A stretch of 64,000 bases of DNA from Leucaena leucocephala (taxonomy: Eukaryota > Streptophyta > Magnoliopsida > Fabales > Fabaceae), in assembly GCA_037074615.1 (NCBI GenBank), contig CM073570.1, forward strand, positions 15,844,185 to 15,908,184, in the 5' to 3' direction. The position numbers were made by a program, and so were the translations under genes. Position 1 is the stretch's first letter, and the number at the start of each line of letters is the position of its first letter. Under the pieces are notes generated by a model. That model was not told where the DNA came from, ran no database searches, and saw only the letters and a program-made list of their open reading frames with translations. Below, piece after piece: positions 42,344-54,262 of the stretch.

Positions 42344-44635
42344 ATGGAGACGTTTCACAGATATCTGGTTGCTATATTCATGGCTCTGAGTCTCTTCGGT
42401 GTGTCCATGGCGGCGACGGAGAAGAAGGAGGAGGTCCAGAAGACTACTTATATAGTTTATGTGGCGAAATCTGAGATGCCGGAAGCTTTCGAGCACCATT
42501 CAGTCTGGTACGAGTCGTCTCTCAAATCAGTTTCAGCCTCAGCTGAAATTCTCTATACCTATGATACTGCGATCCATGGATTTTCCACAAGATTAACTGA
42601 GGAAGAAGCTCGAGTACTCGAGAGCCAATCTGGAATCCTCGCTGTGCTGCCGGAGATGAGGTACGAGTTACACACTACTCGGACCCCCGAGTTTCTCGGA
42701 CTCGATAAAGAAGCTGAGTTCGTCCCGGAGTCAAATGCTCCCGGCGAGGTGATCATTGGAGTTTTAGATACCGGAGTTTGGCCGGAGAGCAAGAGCTTCG
42801 ATGATACCGGACTCGGACCCATCCCCAGTACCTGGAAAGGAGAGTGTGAAACAGGTACCAACTTCTCTACCTCAAGCTGTAACAGGAAGTTGATCGGAGC
42901 AAGGTATTTCTCAAAGGGCTACGAGGCTACTTTGGGTCCGATCGACGTAACCAGGGAGTCGAAATCGCCACGAGACGATGACGGCCATGGGACTCATACT
43001 GCGAGCACAGCTGCTGGATCAGCGGTTCAAGCTGCAAGCCTATTCAGTTACGCCGCTGGGACGGCGCGTGGGATGGCGACACGCGCCAGAGTTGCGGCCT
43101 ATAAAGTTTGCTGGATGGGAGGCTGCTTCAGTTCTGATATATTGGCCGCCATCGACAAGGCGGTCTCCGACAACGTCAATGTCCTTTCCTTGTCGCTCGG
43201 AGGTGGGATGTCGGATTATTACAGAGACAGTGTGGCGATTGGATCTTTTGCAGCAATGGAGAAAGGGATCTTAGTCTCTTGCTCCGCAGGGAACGCGGGC
43301 CCCAATGAGTACAGTCTCGCTAATGTAGCTCCATGGATAACTACCGTAGGTGCTGGCACACTGGATCGAGATTTTCCTGCTTATGTTAGCCTTGGCAATG
43401 GTAAGAATTTTTCAGGTGTGTCTCTTTACAGAGGTAATACTTTGCCAAATTCTCCGATTCCCATTGTGTATGCTGGAAATGCCAGCCATGCCTCAAATGC
43501 GAACTTGTGTATGATGGGAACGTTAAAGCAAGAAGATGTTGCCGGAAAGATAGTGTTGTGCGAACGTGGAATTAGCGCGAGAGTGCAAAAAGGAGCTGTA
43601 GTGAAATCCGCCGGAGGTTTAGGCATGGTGTTGGCGAACACCGTCACTAACGGTGAAGAACTGGTGGCCGATGCCCATCTTTTGCCGGCCACGGCGGTGG
43701 GTGCGAAGGCCGGCGAAGCCATCAAGCACTTTGTTCTTTCCGATCCTAAACCGACGGTGAGGATTGTATTCGAGGGAACCAAGGTCGGGATCCAGCCATC
43801 ACCAGTTGTCGCGGCCTTTAGCTCGCGGGGTCCCAATACCATCACTCCAGAGATACTAAAGCCTGACTTTATTGCGCCGGGTGTGAACATCTTAGCGGGA
43901 TGGTCAAAAGCAGTAGGCCCCACTGGATTAGCCGCTGATAATAGGCGCGTGGATTTCAACATAATATCTGGCACATCCATGTCCTGCCCTCACGTGAGCG
44001 GCTTAGCGGCTTTGATCAAATCGGCTCACTTAGAATGGAGCCCAGCCATGATTCGATCGGCGCTCATGACCACAGCGTACACCACTTACAAAAATGGCCA
44101 GAAGTTGCAAGACAGTTCAACGGGGAAACCCTCCACACCGTTCGATCATGGTGCAGGACACGTGGACCCCGTAGCAGCCCTTAATCCAGGACTTGTCTAT
44201 GATATAACGGTAAATGATTATCTAGACTTCCTTTGTGCTCTGAATTACACAGCCGCACGAATCACCAGCTTGGCGAGGAGAAAATTCTCGTGCGACACAA
44301 GCAAACAATACAGTGTGGCCGCACTTAATTACCCTTCATTTGCGGTGGTGTTTCCATCAGCGAGTGGGACCGGTGTAGTTAAACACACTCGGACTCTTAC
44401 TAACGTGGGGACCACAGGAACATACAAGGTGTCGGCGACTTCAGATAATCCAAACGTTAAAATCTCAGTGGAACCACAAGTGTTGGATTTCAAGGAAAAG
44501 GAGAAAAAATCATATTCGGTGACTTTCACATCATCAGGTGTAACCCCACAGACTCAGTATGCGTTTGGTCGTTTACTATGGTCTGATGGAAAGCACGTTG
44601 TGGGAAGCCCAATCTCGTTTAGCTGGGGAGCATAA
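42344..44635 (+). CDS. Subtilisin-like serine protease, SBT1.7/ARA12-like
   Basis: Secreted cell-wall protease (MEROPS S8, plant SBT1 group). In Arabidopsis the closest relative by memory, SBT1.7, acts in seed-coat mucilage release by controlling pectin methylesterase. One uninterrupted 763-residue frame, intronless as usual for the group. Order: signal peptide about 1-23, inhibitor I9 prodomain about 35-110 (TTYIVYVAKSEMP), likely mature start at TTRTPEFLGL (111). The catalytic triad is Asp142 (GVLDTGVWPES), His215 (DDDGHGTHTAST) and Ser545 (ISGTSMSCPHVSGLAALIKS), with oxyanion Asn317 (SAGNAGP). A PA domain (about 350-465) sits between His and Ser, and the Fn3-like C-terminal domain includes TRTLTNVGTTGTYKV. 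The start ATG follows GCC and an in-frame signal peptide. All key residues are intact, so it should be active. Natural substrate not deducible. Confidence 0.96.
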   Translation: METFHRYLVAIFMALSLFGVSMAATEKKEEVQKTTYIVYVAKSEMPEAFEHHSVWYESSLKSVSASAEILYTYDTAIHGFSTRLTEEEARVLESQSGILAVLPEMRYELHTTRTPEFLGLDKEAEFVPESNAPGEVIIGVLDTGVWPESKSFDDTGLGPIPSTWKGECETGTNFSTSSCNRKLIGARYFSKGYEATLGPIDVTRESKSPRDDDGHGTHTASTAAGSAVQAASLFSYAAGTARGMATRARVAAYKVCWMGGCFSSDILAAIDKAVSDNVNVLSLSLGGGMSDYYRDSVAIGSFAAMEKGILVSCSAGNAGPNEYSLANVAPWITTVGAGTLDRDFPAYVSLGNGKNFSGVSLYRGNTLPNSPIPIVYAGNASHASNANLCMMGTLKQEDVAGKIVLCERGISARVQKGAVVKSAGGLGMVLANTVTNGEELVADAHLLPATAVGAKAGEAIKHFVLSDPKPTVRIVFEGTKVGIQPSPVVAAFSSRGPNTITPEILKPDFIAPGVNILAGWSKAVGPTGLAADNRRVDFNIISGTSMSCPHVSGLAALIKSAHLEWSPAMIRSALMTTAYTTYKNGQKLQDSSTGKPSTPFDHGAGHVDPVAALNPGLVYDITVNDYLDFLCALNYTAARITSLARRKFSCDTSKQYSVAALNYPSFAVVFPSASGTGVVKHTRTLTNVGTTGTYKVSATSDNPNVKISVEPQVLDFKEKEKKSYSVTFTSSGVTPQTQYAFGRLLWSDGKHVVGSPISFSWGA

Positions 44636-45304
44636 GAAGTTGGATTCTATAGAAAGTTGGATGAGAGGTTCATGACTCACTCGAAGAAGAGCGTGTCTGA
44701 TGATTGGCTAGCTTTGTTATATTTGAATCTAGAAAAAGAAATGTTAAGGTTGTGTCGTTTGAATCAAAACGAGCTGGGAGAAAAGGCAAAACAAGTTTGA
44801 AGTTCGAACTGTTATTTTCTTCCAGTGTACAGCCTTGGAAATATGTTAATTCTGATATTTTAGCTATATTTTATTAAAAGCTGTCGTTTTCAGGAGTGAA
44901 TGCTGTGCCTCGCTAGTCGTTGTAGTTTTATGGAGTTCAAAGCTCAATGAATAAAGAAATGGAGTTGGTTGGCTGGTTGATTGATATTGGAAGAGCGAAA
45001 AGACAATTAAAATGGGTGTGTATCAGAGCACGTAAGTGAGTCAATAAGGATAGTGGATGTTTCCCAATTTTCTTTCTCTAGTCATTTCCTTTTGAATAAC
45101 TCCATCCATTTGTATAATACCTAACTTCCAGCTGCTTCGTTATTGCATTTGTGAATTTGGAAAGGGACGCTGCCCCCATATGTCACCGCGAGAATGATAT
45201 TATTTTGGATCCTTCCTTAAAAAAAGTTATTAGTAGTCTGGTTCCTTAAATACATTTTTTTTGGGGGGGGGGGGAATGGACTAATAATTTTCTCACAATA
45301 TACT
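44636..45304. other. 3' flank of the subtilase gene
   Basis: Probable 3' UTR and downstream spacer. It ends in a run of T followed by about 12 G near 45255-45274. No gene is supported. Confidence 0.45.
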
Positions 45305-45495
45305 AAAGATTATTCTAAATAGTAAGTTATTTGATATTGTTTAAACGAGATCTCGAGTTTGAATCTTAGCGTATGTAAAAAAATTTTATTGAGATACTCA
45401 TCTACTATAACCATATGTACGACACAGGTCAGATTCAGATATAGTTGAGGTAAAATTTTGATAAATCGAGTAAGTAATAAAAAAAAAATTCTCAC
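45305..45495 (+). repeat. SINE-like family 1, copy b
   Basis: Reads in sense: an A-box-like stretch near the start, then GAGATCTCGAGTTTGAATCT (B-box-like GAGTTTGAATCTT), then ATTTTATTGAGATACTCATC, CAGATTCAGATATAGTTGAG and an A-rich tail ending in nine A. It matches the reverse complement of copies at 62410-62615 and 63725-63925. Confidence 0.6.
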
Positions 45496-46384
45496 AATAT
45501 ACCCAAGTATCATCATCCCAATATCCAACATCTCGTGTCTCCGGTAAATCTTTTTCTTATCAATATATATATATTATTTAAAATATACCATCTTTAATCT
45601 TATATACACATGACGTCTTCTAGAAGATGTATGTGATCATTTTTTATGTCATTTTATAGGTTTGTTGGTTAAATGTTATTTACTAACTCAAGCACTATCC
45701 CTTTAAGATTATAAACAAAATAAAATCTACAACCTTTTTATTTATAAGAATTTTTATATGGTTAAACTATAATGCTATTGACAAAGTTTAGTATAATTAT
45801 TAATAAGAGCAATATTAAAAACTAATTCAATTTTATAAGAACTTTAATGCTTTAATTAAATTTTAACTAATTTTCTTAGTATACATAATACTAATGTCAG
45901 TGAACAAATGTTATTACACCTATCTTGAATCCAACACGTTGGATGGAAAAACATCAATGCCTCGATGGTTTGTGAAAAGCAGGAGCTGAAATTTTAGGCC
46001 CAAGAAATTGTCTCCAGTTGGGTAGGTCGACTGCTACGTTGAATTGTGTCGTCGTTGGTTGGGTATTTTGGTGGGCCGTACAAAATTTTGAGAATCTGAA
46101 CACACAATGAGATACACACTACCTTTTCACCAAAGAACACAAAGATACACACTACCCGTATTTCATATTTGGTGGATTCGTTGGTGCCCGAAGGTAAGTG
46201 CCATTGTTTTCCAATCTGTATTTTCTCCACTGAATAAATGAATCAAGGGACTAGTCCCTCAGTTGTGGAAGCAAGGATCAAATTTTTATTAAAAAATATA
46301 TATATTTAGTGTCCAATAATATTTCTAATAGTATTATTTCAAATATAATGATATTTATGTTTAATAAAAAAATATATTTTTTCA
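45496..46384. other. Spacer, nothing recognised
   Basis: No recognisable coding region or repeat boundary. The minus-strand frame at 45994-46230 has no domain. Confidence 0.4.
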
Positions 46385-46970
46385 ATAAAAAATAGTTCAA
46401 TTGGTGATGACCGGACTCGTAATTTATAAGATTGTGAGTTCAAATTCTATTAATAATATAAAAAATTTATTGTTAAGTGATATATAAATATTCTTTGAGT
46501 ATAAAGTTATACTTTAATCCTAATAAGCTTCTAAAATTCAATTCATCTAAATTTTTTTATTTATTTTTTTAATTAATAAAAAATTAGTTTAATTGATAAA
46601 AAATTATAGATGAAATTAATTAGAAGCGCAAAAAATCGCACAAGCGAAGCCTGAAACGGATTGCAGTACCATGACTAGGACTCGTGTCAAAGGAGTTTTG
46701 GGCATGAGAAAGGACCCACCACAACTCTTGAAGGGACCATCAGCCGCCCGAATTATTGTAGGAAACCCTCCCTTGATTTATATAGATAACTCGTAACTTA
46801 TAAAATTATAAATTTAAATTAATTAATTAATTAAAAGATTTTATTAATAGATAATTTATAAATATATCTATAATCGTTTTTTAAATTTTGAAACATGTTA
46901 TAGTTCTAATAAGATCTCAAGATCTAAATCATCTGAACGTCTGTTTTTGTAAAAAAATGAATTTCCATGT
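46385..46970 (+). repeat. Two neighbouring related SINE-like copies
   Basis: The first copy (about 46385-46560) has tRNA-like head text TTCAATTGGTGATGACCGGA and GTGAGTTCAAATTCTATTAA. The second (about 46785-46970) aligns with it from AACTCGTAACTTATAAAATT onward and shares the AGTTCTAATAAG-type 3' body. Both read left to right. The A and B box assignments are by eye. Confidence 0.4.
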
Positions 46971-48719
46971 TTGAGGTATCCTTTATTGCTGTTTGCATGC
47001 ATGTGAGATCTCAAGTGATCCGGTTTGAGAGTATCTTAATTAACCCTTCTGAGTTGATTACAATATCTGCTATCAAATTGAAATACGTAGATCAGCAAAT
47101 GTTGTGTACTGGCGGTAGGTTTTGTTGGAGCCTGTGATATTAATAAGTACAACAGATATTCTAGATGTGATAATTGAAACAATAAATGCTGATATCATCA
47201 AGAACATGTATGTGCTTCTTTCTGTCTCACAAGATGTCCTTCTGCATATTAAATGGGGAGCGACTGACTAGAGAGAGAGAGTTCAAGAGATTAAATATGA
47301 AATATGATGTATGGCAGGTGAGAATATAAAATCCTGCGTGATTAGCTAGTATTGGTTATTATAAAAATTAGGCTGGTAGGTAACATGAAATGAAATAAAA
47401 AAGTATTTTTGTTATAACTAAAATTACTCTGCATGTCTTGGATTAAAAAATAGTGAAAATGGTCAGAGCATGAGAAACTGGTAAAAAAAAAAACAGTAAC
47501 TATGAGATAAAAGAAGTTGGAATATTTCTTCCTCATCGTCATTCGTACTAGCCTTTCGTTTTCACTAAAGATGATGATGATTGACTTTGGTGTGTTGGCA
47601 AAAATGACCTAATTAATGAGATGTAAAATTGGGTTATGATTAGTAATTAGTAGAGATGCTTATGAAATCTCAAAACCTACAAGTTGGATGAACAATTATG
47701 AATCCCCACCATCACCTACCACAATAAATAATTTTTTCCACCACCGCCTACTCACTTTACCTCATTTTCTCCTATCTGCATCGGTGCACTTTTGCCTCAC
47801 ACGTTAAGACACTTCCTTTTTTAAAGAAAAATTGGAGATGCAATATATTTTTGAAAAAAATATATTTAAGTTCTATATAAAGAATCTAATTATAAAAAAA
47901 ATCCTGGGATATTATTAAATTATTGTAAAAAATAATTCAAAAAATATGAATGACAACTCCATAGAAAAAAATAATAATTCAAACAAGAAGAAAAAAGTAA
48001 CAACTCAGGTAATGAGAATGATAACTCCCAGAGAAGAAATAACAACGGGAAGGCGAAAAAAATAACAATAGAAACATTTTTTCCTAGAGATGGTTCTGTT
48101 ATTTCATAATTTTAAAAAATTAATCTCATATCCAGTAAGACTTCATAATAATTTGATAATTTCCCAAATTTTTTTACAATTAGATTTCTTGTATGCAACT
48201 TAAATACAATTTTTCCTATATTGTTTCGCTATATGTACATGTTAGTCTAAATGGTTTAAGAAAATATATCTCATTTATAATTGCATAGAAATAGAAACTC
48301 TTAACTTACTAATTAGGGTTGTGATGCTTCTCACTCTTTTAGAGATGTTGTAGATGAAGTTATATTACTTATCTGTAAAAACTAACCATATTCTAAGAGA
48401 AAGCATTTCGATTGCATCTTTTTAGACAAGGAGACAGAAGATGATGGAGGAATCTAATCTTGTTTTTCTCTCACTTGAGTTAATGTATATTAGTTTTCAC
48501 CCAAAAAATCCAGAATTTAGTTTGGTATGAGAGGGTTAAAATTAAGAAAATATTGATAATATATGTTAAGAATGTAAACAGACGAAGGGGAGCAATATCT
48601 AATACGGAAAGGGAACATAAATGATCAATAAGCAATAGGCAGCAATGAAATGACAAAGTATTTGAGTACAAAAACACACTGCATCTTACTTTAAAATCTC
48701 AAATGCAGTTTATGAATTC
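46971..48719. other. Spacer, nothing recognised
   Basis: Short open frames at 47342-47542 and 48480-48677 (minus) have no domain. No repeat boundary is clear. Confidence 0.4.
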
Positions 48720-48905
48720 TTTAATATTAAAATTTATTTAATAAATTTAATTAGATTAATGTCATATTTTTTTTCTTAAAATACCTTAATCATATTCTTT
48801 AACTCCTCTCCCACTTTGATTTGATTATTGTTGAGCGAATATCAATAGGATTAATTTAAAAAAAATTAATAAATATAAAAAATATATTTTATATTATATA
48901 TTATT
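48720..48905 (+). repeat. AT-rich MITE-like repeat family copy
   Basis: Shares blocks such as TTAATTAGATTAATGTCATA, then TTGATTATTGTTGAGCGAAT and ATTAATAAATATAAAAAATA with copies at 24525-24745 and 56905-57140 in the same order. Confidence 0.45.
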
Positions 48906-49750
48906 GAATTCAACTCTGTTCAATAGGACCAAAGTGTGTGTCTGGGATAATGGGATAACGTTTAAATCCTTAAGCTGACTTCCCAACTAGTATAAATTAT
49001 TTTTTGGCTTGATATTTTATTTACCGTTTTTACAATATGACTTTTAGGTTTAAATATACTTCTACAATAAAGCTACTCTTTGTAGCCTATAGCTTTTGAA
49101 TTATAACTTTTTTATTTTGCCTTCTTTTTTTCTTTATTTTGAGTCTTTATCTAAGTAAATTTTTATTAAATTATTTTTTTTGTAAAGGACATTCGAAATA
49201 TAAATTACATTATAATATTTCTTAATCTTATTTTTATACAAGTCAGATTGAAATTAAAAAAAAAACAGTAGCTTCTTTACCGTTAATACAAACACAACCT
49301 GAATTCAGACCAAGACTCCAACTTTCTTTCACCATGGCAGGCTTGAGTGGAGAGTGAAAGTGAGGGAGGGGGGTTATACATGTTTGGTTATTGTGTTTGA
49401 ATTAAAGAATTATTTGTCACGTTCAAATTATGATTGATATTCAATTTCAAAAATAGTCACAATGGACCCCACGCGCACTTTGAGGCACGCAAACAGGACA
49501 AAAGCCCACTGGAATTCATCCTTAAGGATGGCATCAAAAGCGACCTCTGAAGCGTACCGGTTCCGTTAATGGCCGGCCCAAATCCCACTCTGTACCTTTC
49601 TTCACTCCCAGACAAATAAAAACACCATTTCTTGCTCTTCCATTCTGCTTTACTTCTCTTTATATTCCATTCCATATGTCTCTCTCTCTCACTCTGTCAC
49701 CCATATCTTCATCCTCACTATAAATTCCTATTCTTATTTCAATATCTGAT
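48906..49750. other. 5' flank of the Ser-rich protein gene
   Basis: AT-rich to about 49300, then mixed, with a CT-rich leader (TCTCTCTCTCACTCTGTCAC at 49681-49700). CTATAAATT at 49718 is too close to the ATG to be the TATA box; TTTATATTC near 49658 is a better candidate. Confidence 0.4.
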
Positions 49751-50797
49751 ATGGCGACGAACAGTATTAGAGCCGAGCATGAAGCTTGTAGTTCTGAGAA
49801 GAAAGGAGAAGATGAAGAATCATCAACAGCAGCAGCAGGAACAGAGGAGGAAGAAGATGAAGAAGAAGCATTGTCACTATGCGATCTTCCTGACAGTTCG
49901 AATAACAAAGAAGAGGACCAAGCTCAAGCAGCAAGAAAAGCATATTCCTCTACTAGTCATCAAGCCAATGAAGAGGAATTTGATTTCCTCTTATGGGGTG
50001 GTCCCTTTTCCGAAGAATCGGAAATGTGTGTTGCAGATGAAGTTTTCTTCCAAGGACAAATCCTCCCATTATGTAAATACTTCACCTCCGCCGAGTCCGA
50101 CGACGCTTCTCGGTTACTACCTACCAGGTTCAATTATCGGTCCGAATCGTCGAGATCCGGCTCCATGACCAGCGAGTTCAGAAGCAGCAGTAGCAGTAGA
50201 AGCAGCAGTATTAGAAGCCAGAATTCATCATCAACTAGCATTAGCTCCACAAATCCAGAAATCTCCAAAGCCAGAACGCGACATCAGTTTCAGACGACGC
50301 ATCCAAGCCCAAAGCCTCAACCAAAAGTATCAAATTCAAGACAAGTAAGTTTCGGTCATCATTTGAATAGAAAATCATCATCATCAGCGTGGGTCTTTTT
50401 CCGTTTGGGTGTGGCTCCGGCACCGGAAATTATAGAATTGCAAGATCTTAAATTTCGTTGTACCAATAACAACAAAAACAAAACTTGTGTAAGTCGGAAT
50501 AGCAGCAGCAGCAGCAGCAGCAACGACAGGAGTAATACTAATAATAATCATCACGGTTTCAGACAGATCTTGCGAGGTTGTAAGTGTTCGGTTGAAACGG
50601 TACCGTTCGACATAATGATTACGAAAAGCACAAAGAAGACAGAAAGTACAAGGCACGCCGTGAAAGAGAAAGCGAAGCAGAAGCAGAGGAGGAAGGCAAT
50701 GTCACGTCATCGAACGTTTGAATGGATAAAAGAGCTTTCGCATGGCTATAACGATGATGAGGAAGCTTTGCTATCAAACTCAGGACTTGGTATATAA
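49751..50797 (+). CDS. Uncharacterised Ser-rich plant protein, 348 residues
   Basis: One intronless frame. I cannot name the family. The N-terminus is acidic (Glu-rich 32-39). A conserved-looking block EEFDFLLWGG (75-84) is followed by ADEVFFQGQILPL (95-107); motifs of this form occur in several uncharacterised plant proteins and in kinase-regulator-like proteins. Ser-rich tracts lie at about 132-170, and a seven-Ser run encoded by AGC repeats follows in the second half. A basic run KEKAKQKQRRK near the C-terminus could be a nuclear signal. No membrane segment or signal peptide is seen. The ATG is the first in frame after the CT-rich leader. Strong codon bias and the conserved block argue for a real gene, although an overlapping frame (49632-50168) is also open. 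A signalling or nuclear role is speculation. Confidence 0.75.
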   Translation: MATNSIRAEHEACSSEKKGEDEESSTAAAGTEEEEDEEEALSLCDLPDSSNNKEEDQAQAARKAYSSTSHQANEEEFDFLLWGGPFSEESEMCVADEVFFQGQILPLCKYFTSAESDDASRLLPTRFNYRSESSRSGSMTSEFRSSSSSRSSSIRSQNSSSTSISSTNPEISKARTRHQFQTTHPSPKPQPKVSNSRQVSFGHHLNRKSSSSAWVFFRLGVAPAPEIIELQDLKFRCTNNNKNKTCVSRNSSSSSSSNDRSNTNNNHHGFRQILRGCKCSVETVPFDIMITKSTKKTESTRHAVKEKAKQKQRRKAMSRHRTFEWIKELSHGYNDDEEALLSNSGLGI

Positions 50798-52544
50798 TAT
50801 TGTAATGTAATTTAACTTAGTCTCTATGGGCTATTAGCTATAGTCTATATGGGCTATTTAGCTAGCCTATGCGGAAATTTGTTTGCTTTAATTTGAATTA
50901 TTCTAAATATTGTAGGGTTTTCTTTTTTTTGCTCAATGATGATCAAGGTCTGTGTCTCACATTCTCGTGAGGATGAAGCTGTGTTTTGTCTTATAAATTA
51001 GTGGGAATTTTATGATTGAGGTTAATTAATTAATTAATTAATTAATTATGTTAAGATATTAAAGAAGGAGGGAGATGGGTGGTGGCGGTGGTGATTGGAT
51101 AGGAAAATGATAAGCGCCAACATTAGTGGAGAAAATTGGGTGCTTATGGTAGTCATGATTAAAGTGTGAATGCCGATGCTCTTTATTATTATGCGGTAGT
51201 GGGAGCATGTCGTGTGAAAATAGGATTTGCGTCCTGCTCATAGTCACGCGAGAGAATCAGAGGGAGAAAGAAAGAGGGAAAGAGAAGAGAACATGGGAAA
51301 GTAGTGCACTGTAGAAAAAGAACCAAAGTAAAGTGGTGTATGGAGGTGGAAAAGATGGATTTTTTCCCTTTAAAAAAAGGGATCTTTATTGGTGCAAATT
51401 AATCAATATAATCAATAGATAATTATAAAATTTCTAACAAATTATGATTTGATCATATCGTATGTTTTGGGGGGAAATATCATCTCCTATGTAGCATTTA
51501 AGGTGATTTCTTAGATCGTATTTAACATAACATTCAAGTTGTCATCTTATATATCTATCAATTTAAACATGTCAACATGTGTATATGTGTTCATATGAAG
51601 CGTTTCAATTGCCGTCTAAGGTAGCATCCTAAATAATGGTCAACATGACATTCTAGTTGATAGCTCTTACATGGCGATCAAGTCATACATGACAACATAT
51701 GTGACATCCAACATAACACCCGAGTTCTAGGTAGCATATGCCATGTCATCAAGTCACTCGAGTCAGGCGATCCAAATGGAGATAAACCTGGGTAATTAAA
51801 GAGATTGATTTTCAAGAGGCTACAAAAGATTGCAATGGTGATTACCATCACAAGCGTCTAACGTTCTTATCAGTTTAGCATTTCTTTTACTAAGAGGTTT
51901 AATAATCCAATCATATATTACGTGTCACTGAATTGCCTATCTAAGTCTTTTTTAAAAAAATTGTTTAGATGTCCTTTGTGATGAGAAAATTGTAATTGCA
52001 CTCTTTAGTAGGATGAGAAAATAGGGTAATATGATCAACAATCAATTTTGCTATCTGATGAGTTAAAATTTTCGGCATTTGAGTGGTCCAGGAAATGTTG
52101 CCCTAATCACATCAAAACTCAAAACTAAACCAACACGATAAGGCGATATTGATTTCTAATGGCTGCAGATTCAGTAGAAGTAGACGGTGTTACATCTCAA
52201 TTATTATTGATCAAAGAGGTCCTAATCAGTTATTTCCAGTGTGATCTTATAAAGTGTAGTTTTAAGAATGTTGTTCTCTTTCTCATTTTCTAAATTTCAA
52301 TTGAAAAGATAAAATGAAACGAAAGGTTATATATATAGACAGATCACGTATAGGTCTACTCGTCACACTTTTCTTTTTAACACCAATAGCTTATAATTTA
52401 TAATTACTTTCTTAAACTACAATTCAATGCCCTCTCGCTCCTCTTTGTTATTCTCTGAAGTCATATATTTAGGCTAAAAATGCTCTCAATTATTTAGTAT
52501 AAAGAGGTTGATAGTAACAGTATACTATTTCTCCATTTATTAAT
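50798..52544. other. 3' flank and spacer
   Basis: Contains an (ATTA)n microsatellite at about 51021-51049. Near 51500-51750 phrases built on AACATGACATTC / AACATAACACCC recur irregularly. No gene is supported. Confidence 0.45.
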
Positions 52545-52765
52545 ATAAATTATATTTCCTATATTTATTAACTCCATATCAAATTACTCATATTGATATT
52601 CTCTTAATAATAATCAAGTAATAGGTGAAGGAGTTAAAGGATATTATTATAGTATTTTAGACAAAATATATCATATTAACTAACTTAATTAATTTCTTTA
52701 GTATAATTAAATTAGCTAAATATGTCACATATTAAATATCGAATAATATTATTTAGTAAGGCATG
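52545..52765 (-). repeat. AT-rich MITE-like repeat family, reversed copy
   Basis: Reverse complement of the block order at 24525-24745: TTGATATTCTCTTAATAATA, then ATCAAGTAATAGGTGAAGGA, then CATATTAACTAACTTAATTA. The left end TTTCTCCATTTATTAATATA hints at a Stowaway-like CTCC terminus. Confidence 0.5.
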
Positions 52766-53259
52766 ATACTTCATTTCTTGATAGGTGGCTCTCCTTACAA
52801 AAATTTGAATATTAATTCGCTACATTATTAAAGACATCTCTTCCACTAACTCAAATCTCTATTTTTTTTTTTGTAAATATATACATCATCTTATTGGAGG
52901 CAATCATATTCGAGGTACAGTCAACTACTAAATATAGGTAACTCTCCTAGTGAATGATTTGAACATTCATTTACTATGTTGTAAGGAACTAATCAATTCT
53001 ACTATACTCAATATGTTGGTAACTCTTACCTCAATTTTTTTGGTATAAAAAAATTTATATGAATTTAGCTTCGGTACCCTACTAAAGTTAGAGCACAGCC
53101 TCAAAGCACATAGAATATTTACAAGAGATTTACGAGATCTTCTATCAAAATAACCCTCACAATAATAGAGAAAATTTAACTTATATACTTATAGAATACA
53201 AAATATTATTTACTATTTGTAGGAACTATCACTCCACCATCAATATTTTTTTTGGTACA

Positions 53260-53400
53260 CAATTTTTTTTAAAAGGGTTAGATTTATCTACAATTTAAGA
53301 GTAGAGTTAAGTCTCATTTATTTTTAAATAATATTAATATCAAATAGAATGAATTATCTATTACTCTTAAATATAAATTTAAATATTTAAAAATTAGAAT
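53260..53400 (-). repeat. SINE-like family 2, copy d, head truncated
   Basis: Shares AAGGGTTAGATTTATCTACA, TAGAGTTAAGTCTCATTTAT and TAAATATAAATTTAAATATT with copy a at 7494-7720, preceded by a run of T (the tail). It stops before the head region. Confidence 0.45.
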
Positions 53401-54262
53401 GACCCTACCATCAATTAGTTACAAGGCATAATACTTAAATTGGAGGCCCTAAAATCTCCTCGGTTTGAGGTTTGCTCCCACTTTCAGAAACGATTGTTGG
53501 GCCTACGGGCTCTGCCTTAAAGAACGTGTGAGAGGAGGGGACCATACATAGCCTATTGATTTTCAGCCTTTTAATTTTTGTAAATAAATGATTATCACAT
53601 TACTCAACGCGCACTTTCTATTTTCGGTGGTCCAAACTCCCAAAGAAACAATTCTTGATTTGGGGAAGATAGATTTGAAGCCATCTGCGTTTAACTTCCT
53701 ATTTAGGGCTAATCTCAGGGGAGCTTCTTATTGCTTTATGCATTTACCCACTTAATGGGATTTCCTATGGCTACTCTATTGTTGCATCTAAGTTCAGCGC
53801 AATCTCTAGATTTTGAATATAATTCTCTACGTTATATTAAACTTTCACACTTAATATAAAAGTTAATTAATTAATTTAAATAGATTAAACAATTAAATTA
53901 ATTAATTATAATTAAATGTAACTATTATTTATTTTTTAATATATATAAATTCTTATATTAAATATTAGAAAAATATATATTGTATTATAGAAATCTGAAT
54001 CAATTATCACAAAATTTTATCCAGATCAGTGGATGTTAGGAACTGAAATAGAAATTCCGAGCTGAAATAAAGTGATCATAAATTTCACAACTTGATAACC
54101 AAGTTGAGCCCAGTTTCACGAAAAAGCTAAAACTAAAATCTTCAATAGGCCGAAGATATTTTATTCGTCACTCATGAGATGCATGTGAAATCTATGTTTC
54201 TGCTGAGAGTACATTATATTTTACAGACGAGAAACAACAATAAAAGTTAAAAACCAAAAGAA
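53401..54262. other. Spacer, nothing recognised
   Basis: Mixed composition at 53450-53780, AT-rich around 53820-53990. No gene is supported. Confidence 0.4.

Noticed and set aside
42559..44529. Long open frames opposite or shifted from the subtilase gene (up to 184 codons)
   Set aside because: They are shadows of a GC-richer coding region; the 763-residue frame carries every family motif.
49632..50168. 178-codon frame overlapping the Ser-rich protein gene
   Set aside because: Lys/Gln repeats come from reading the GAA/AGC-rich coding text in the wrong frame, and it stops without any conserved block.
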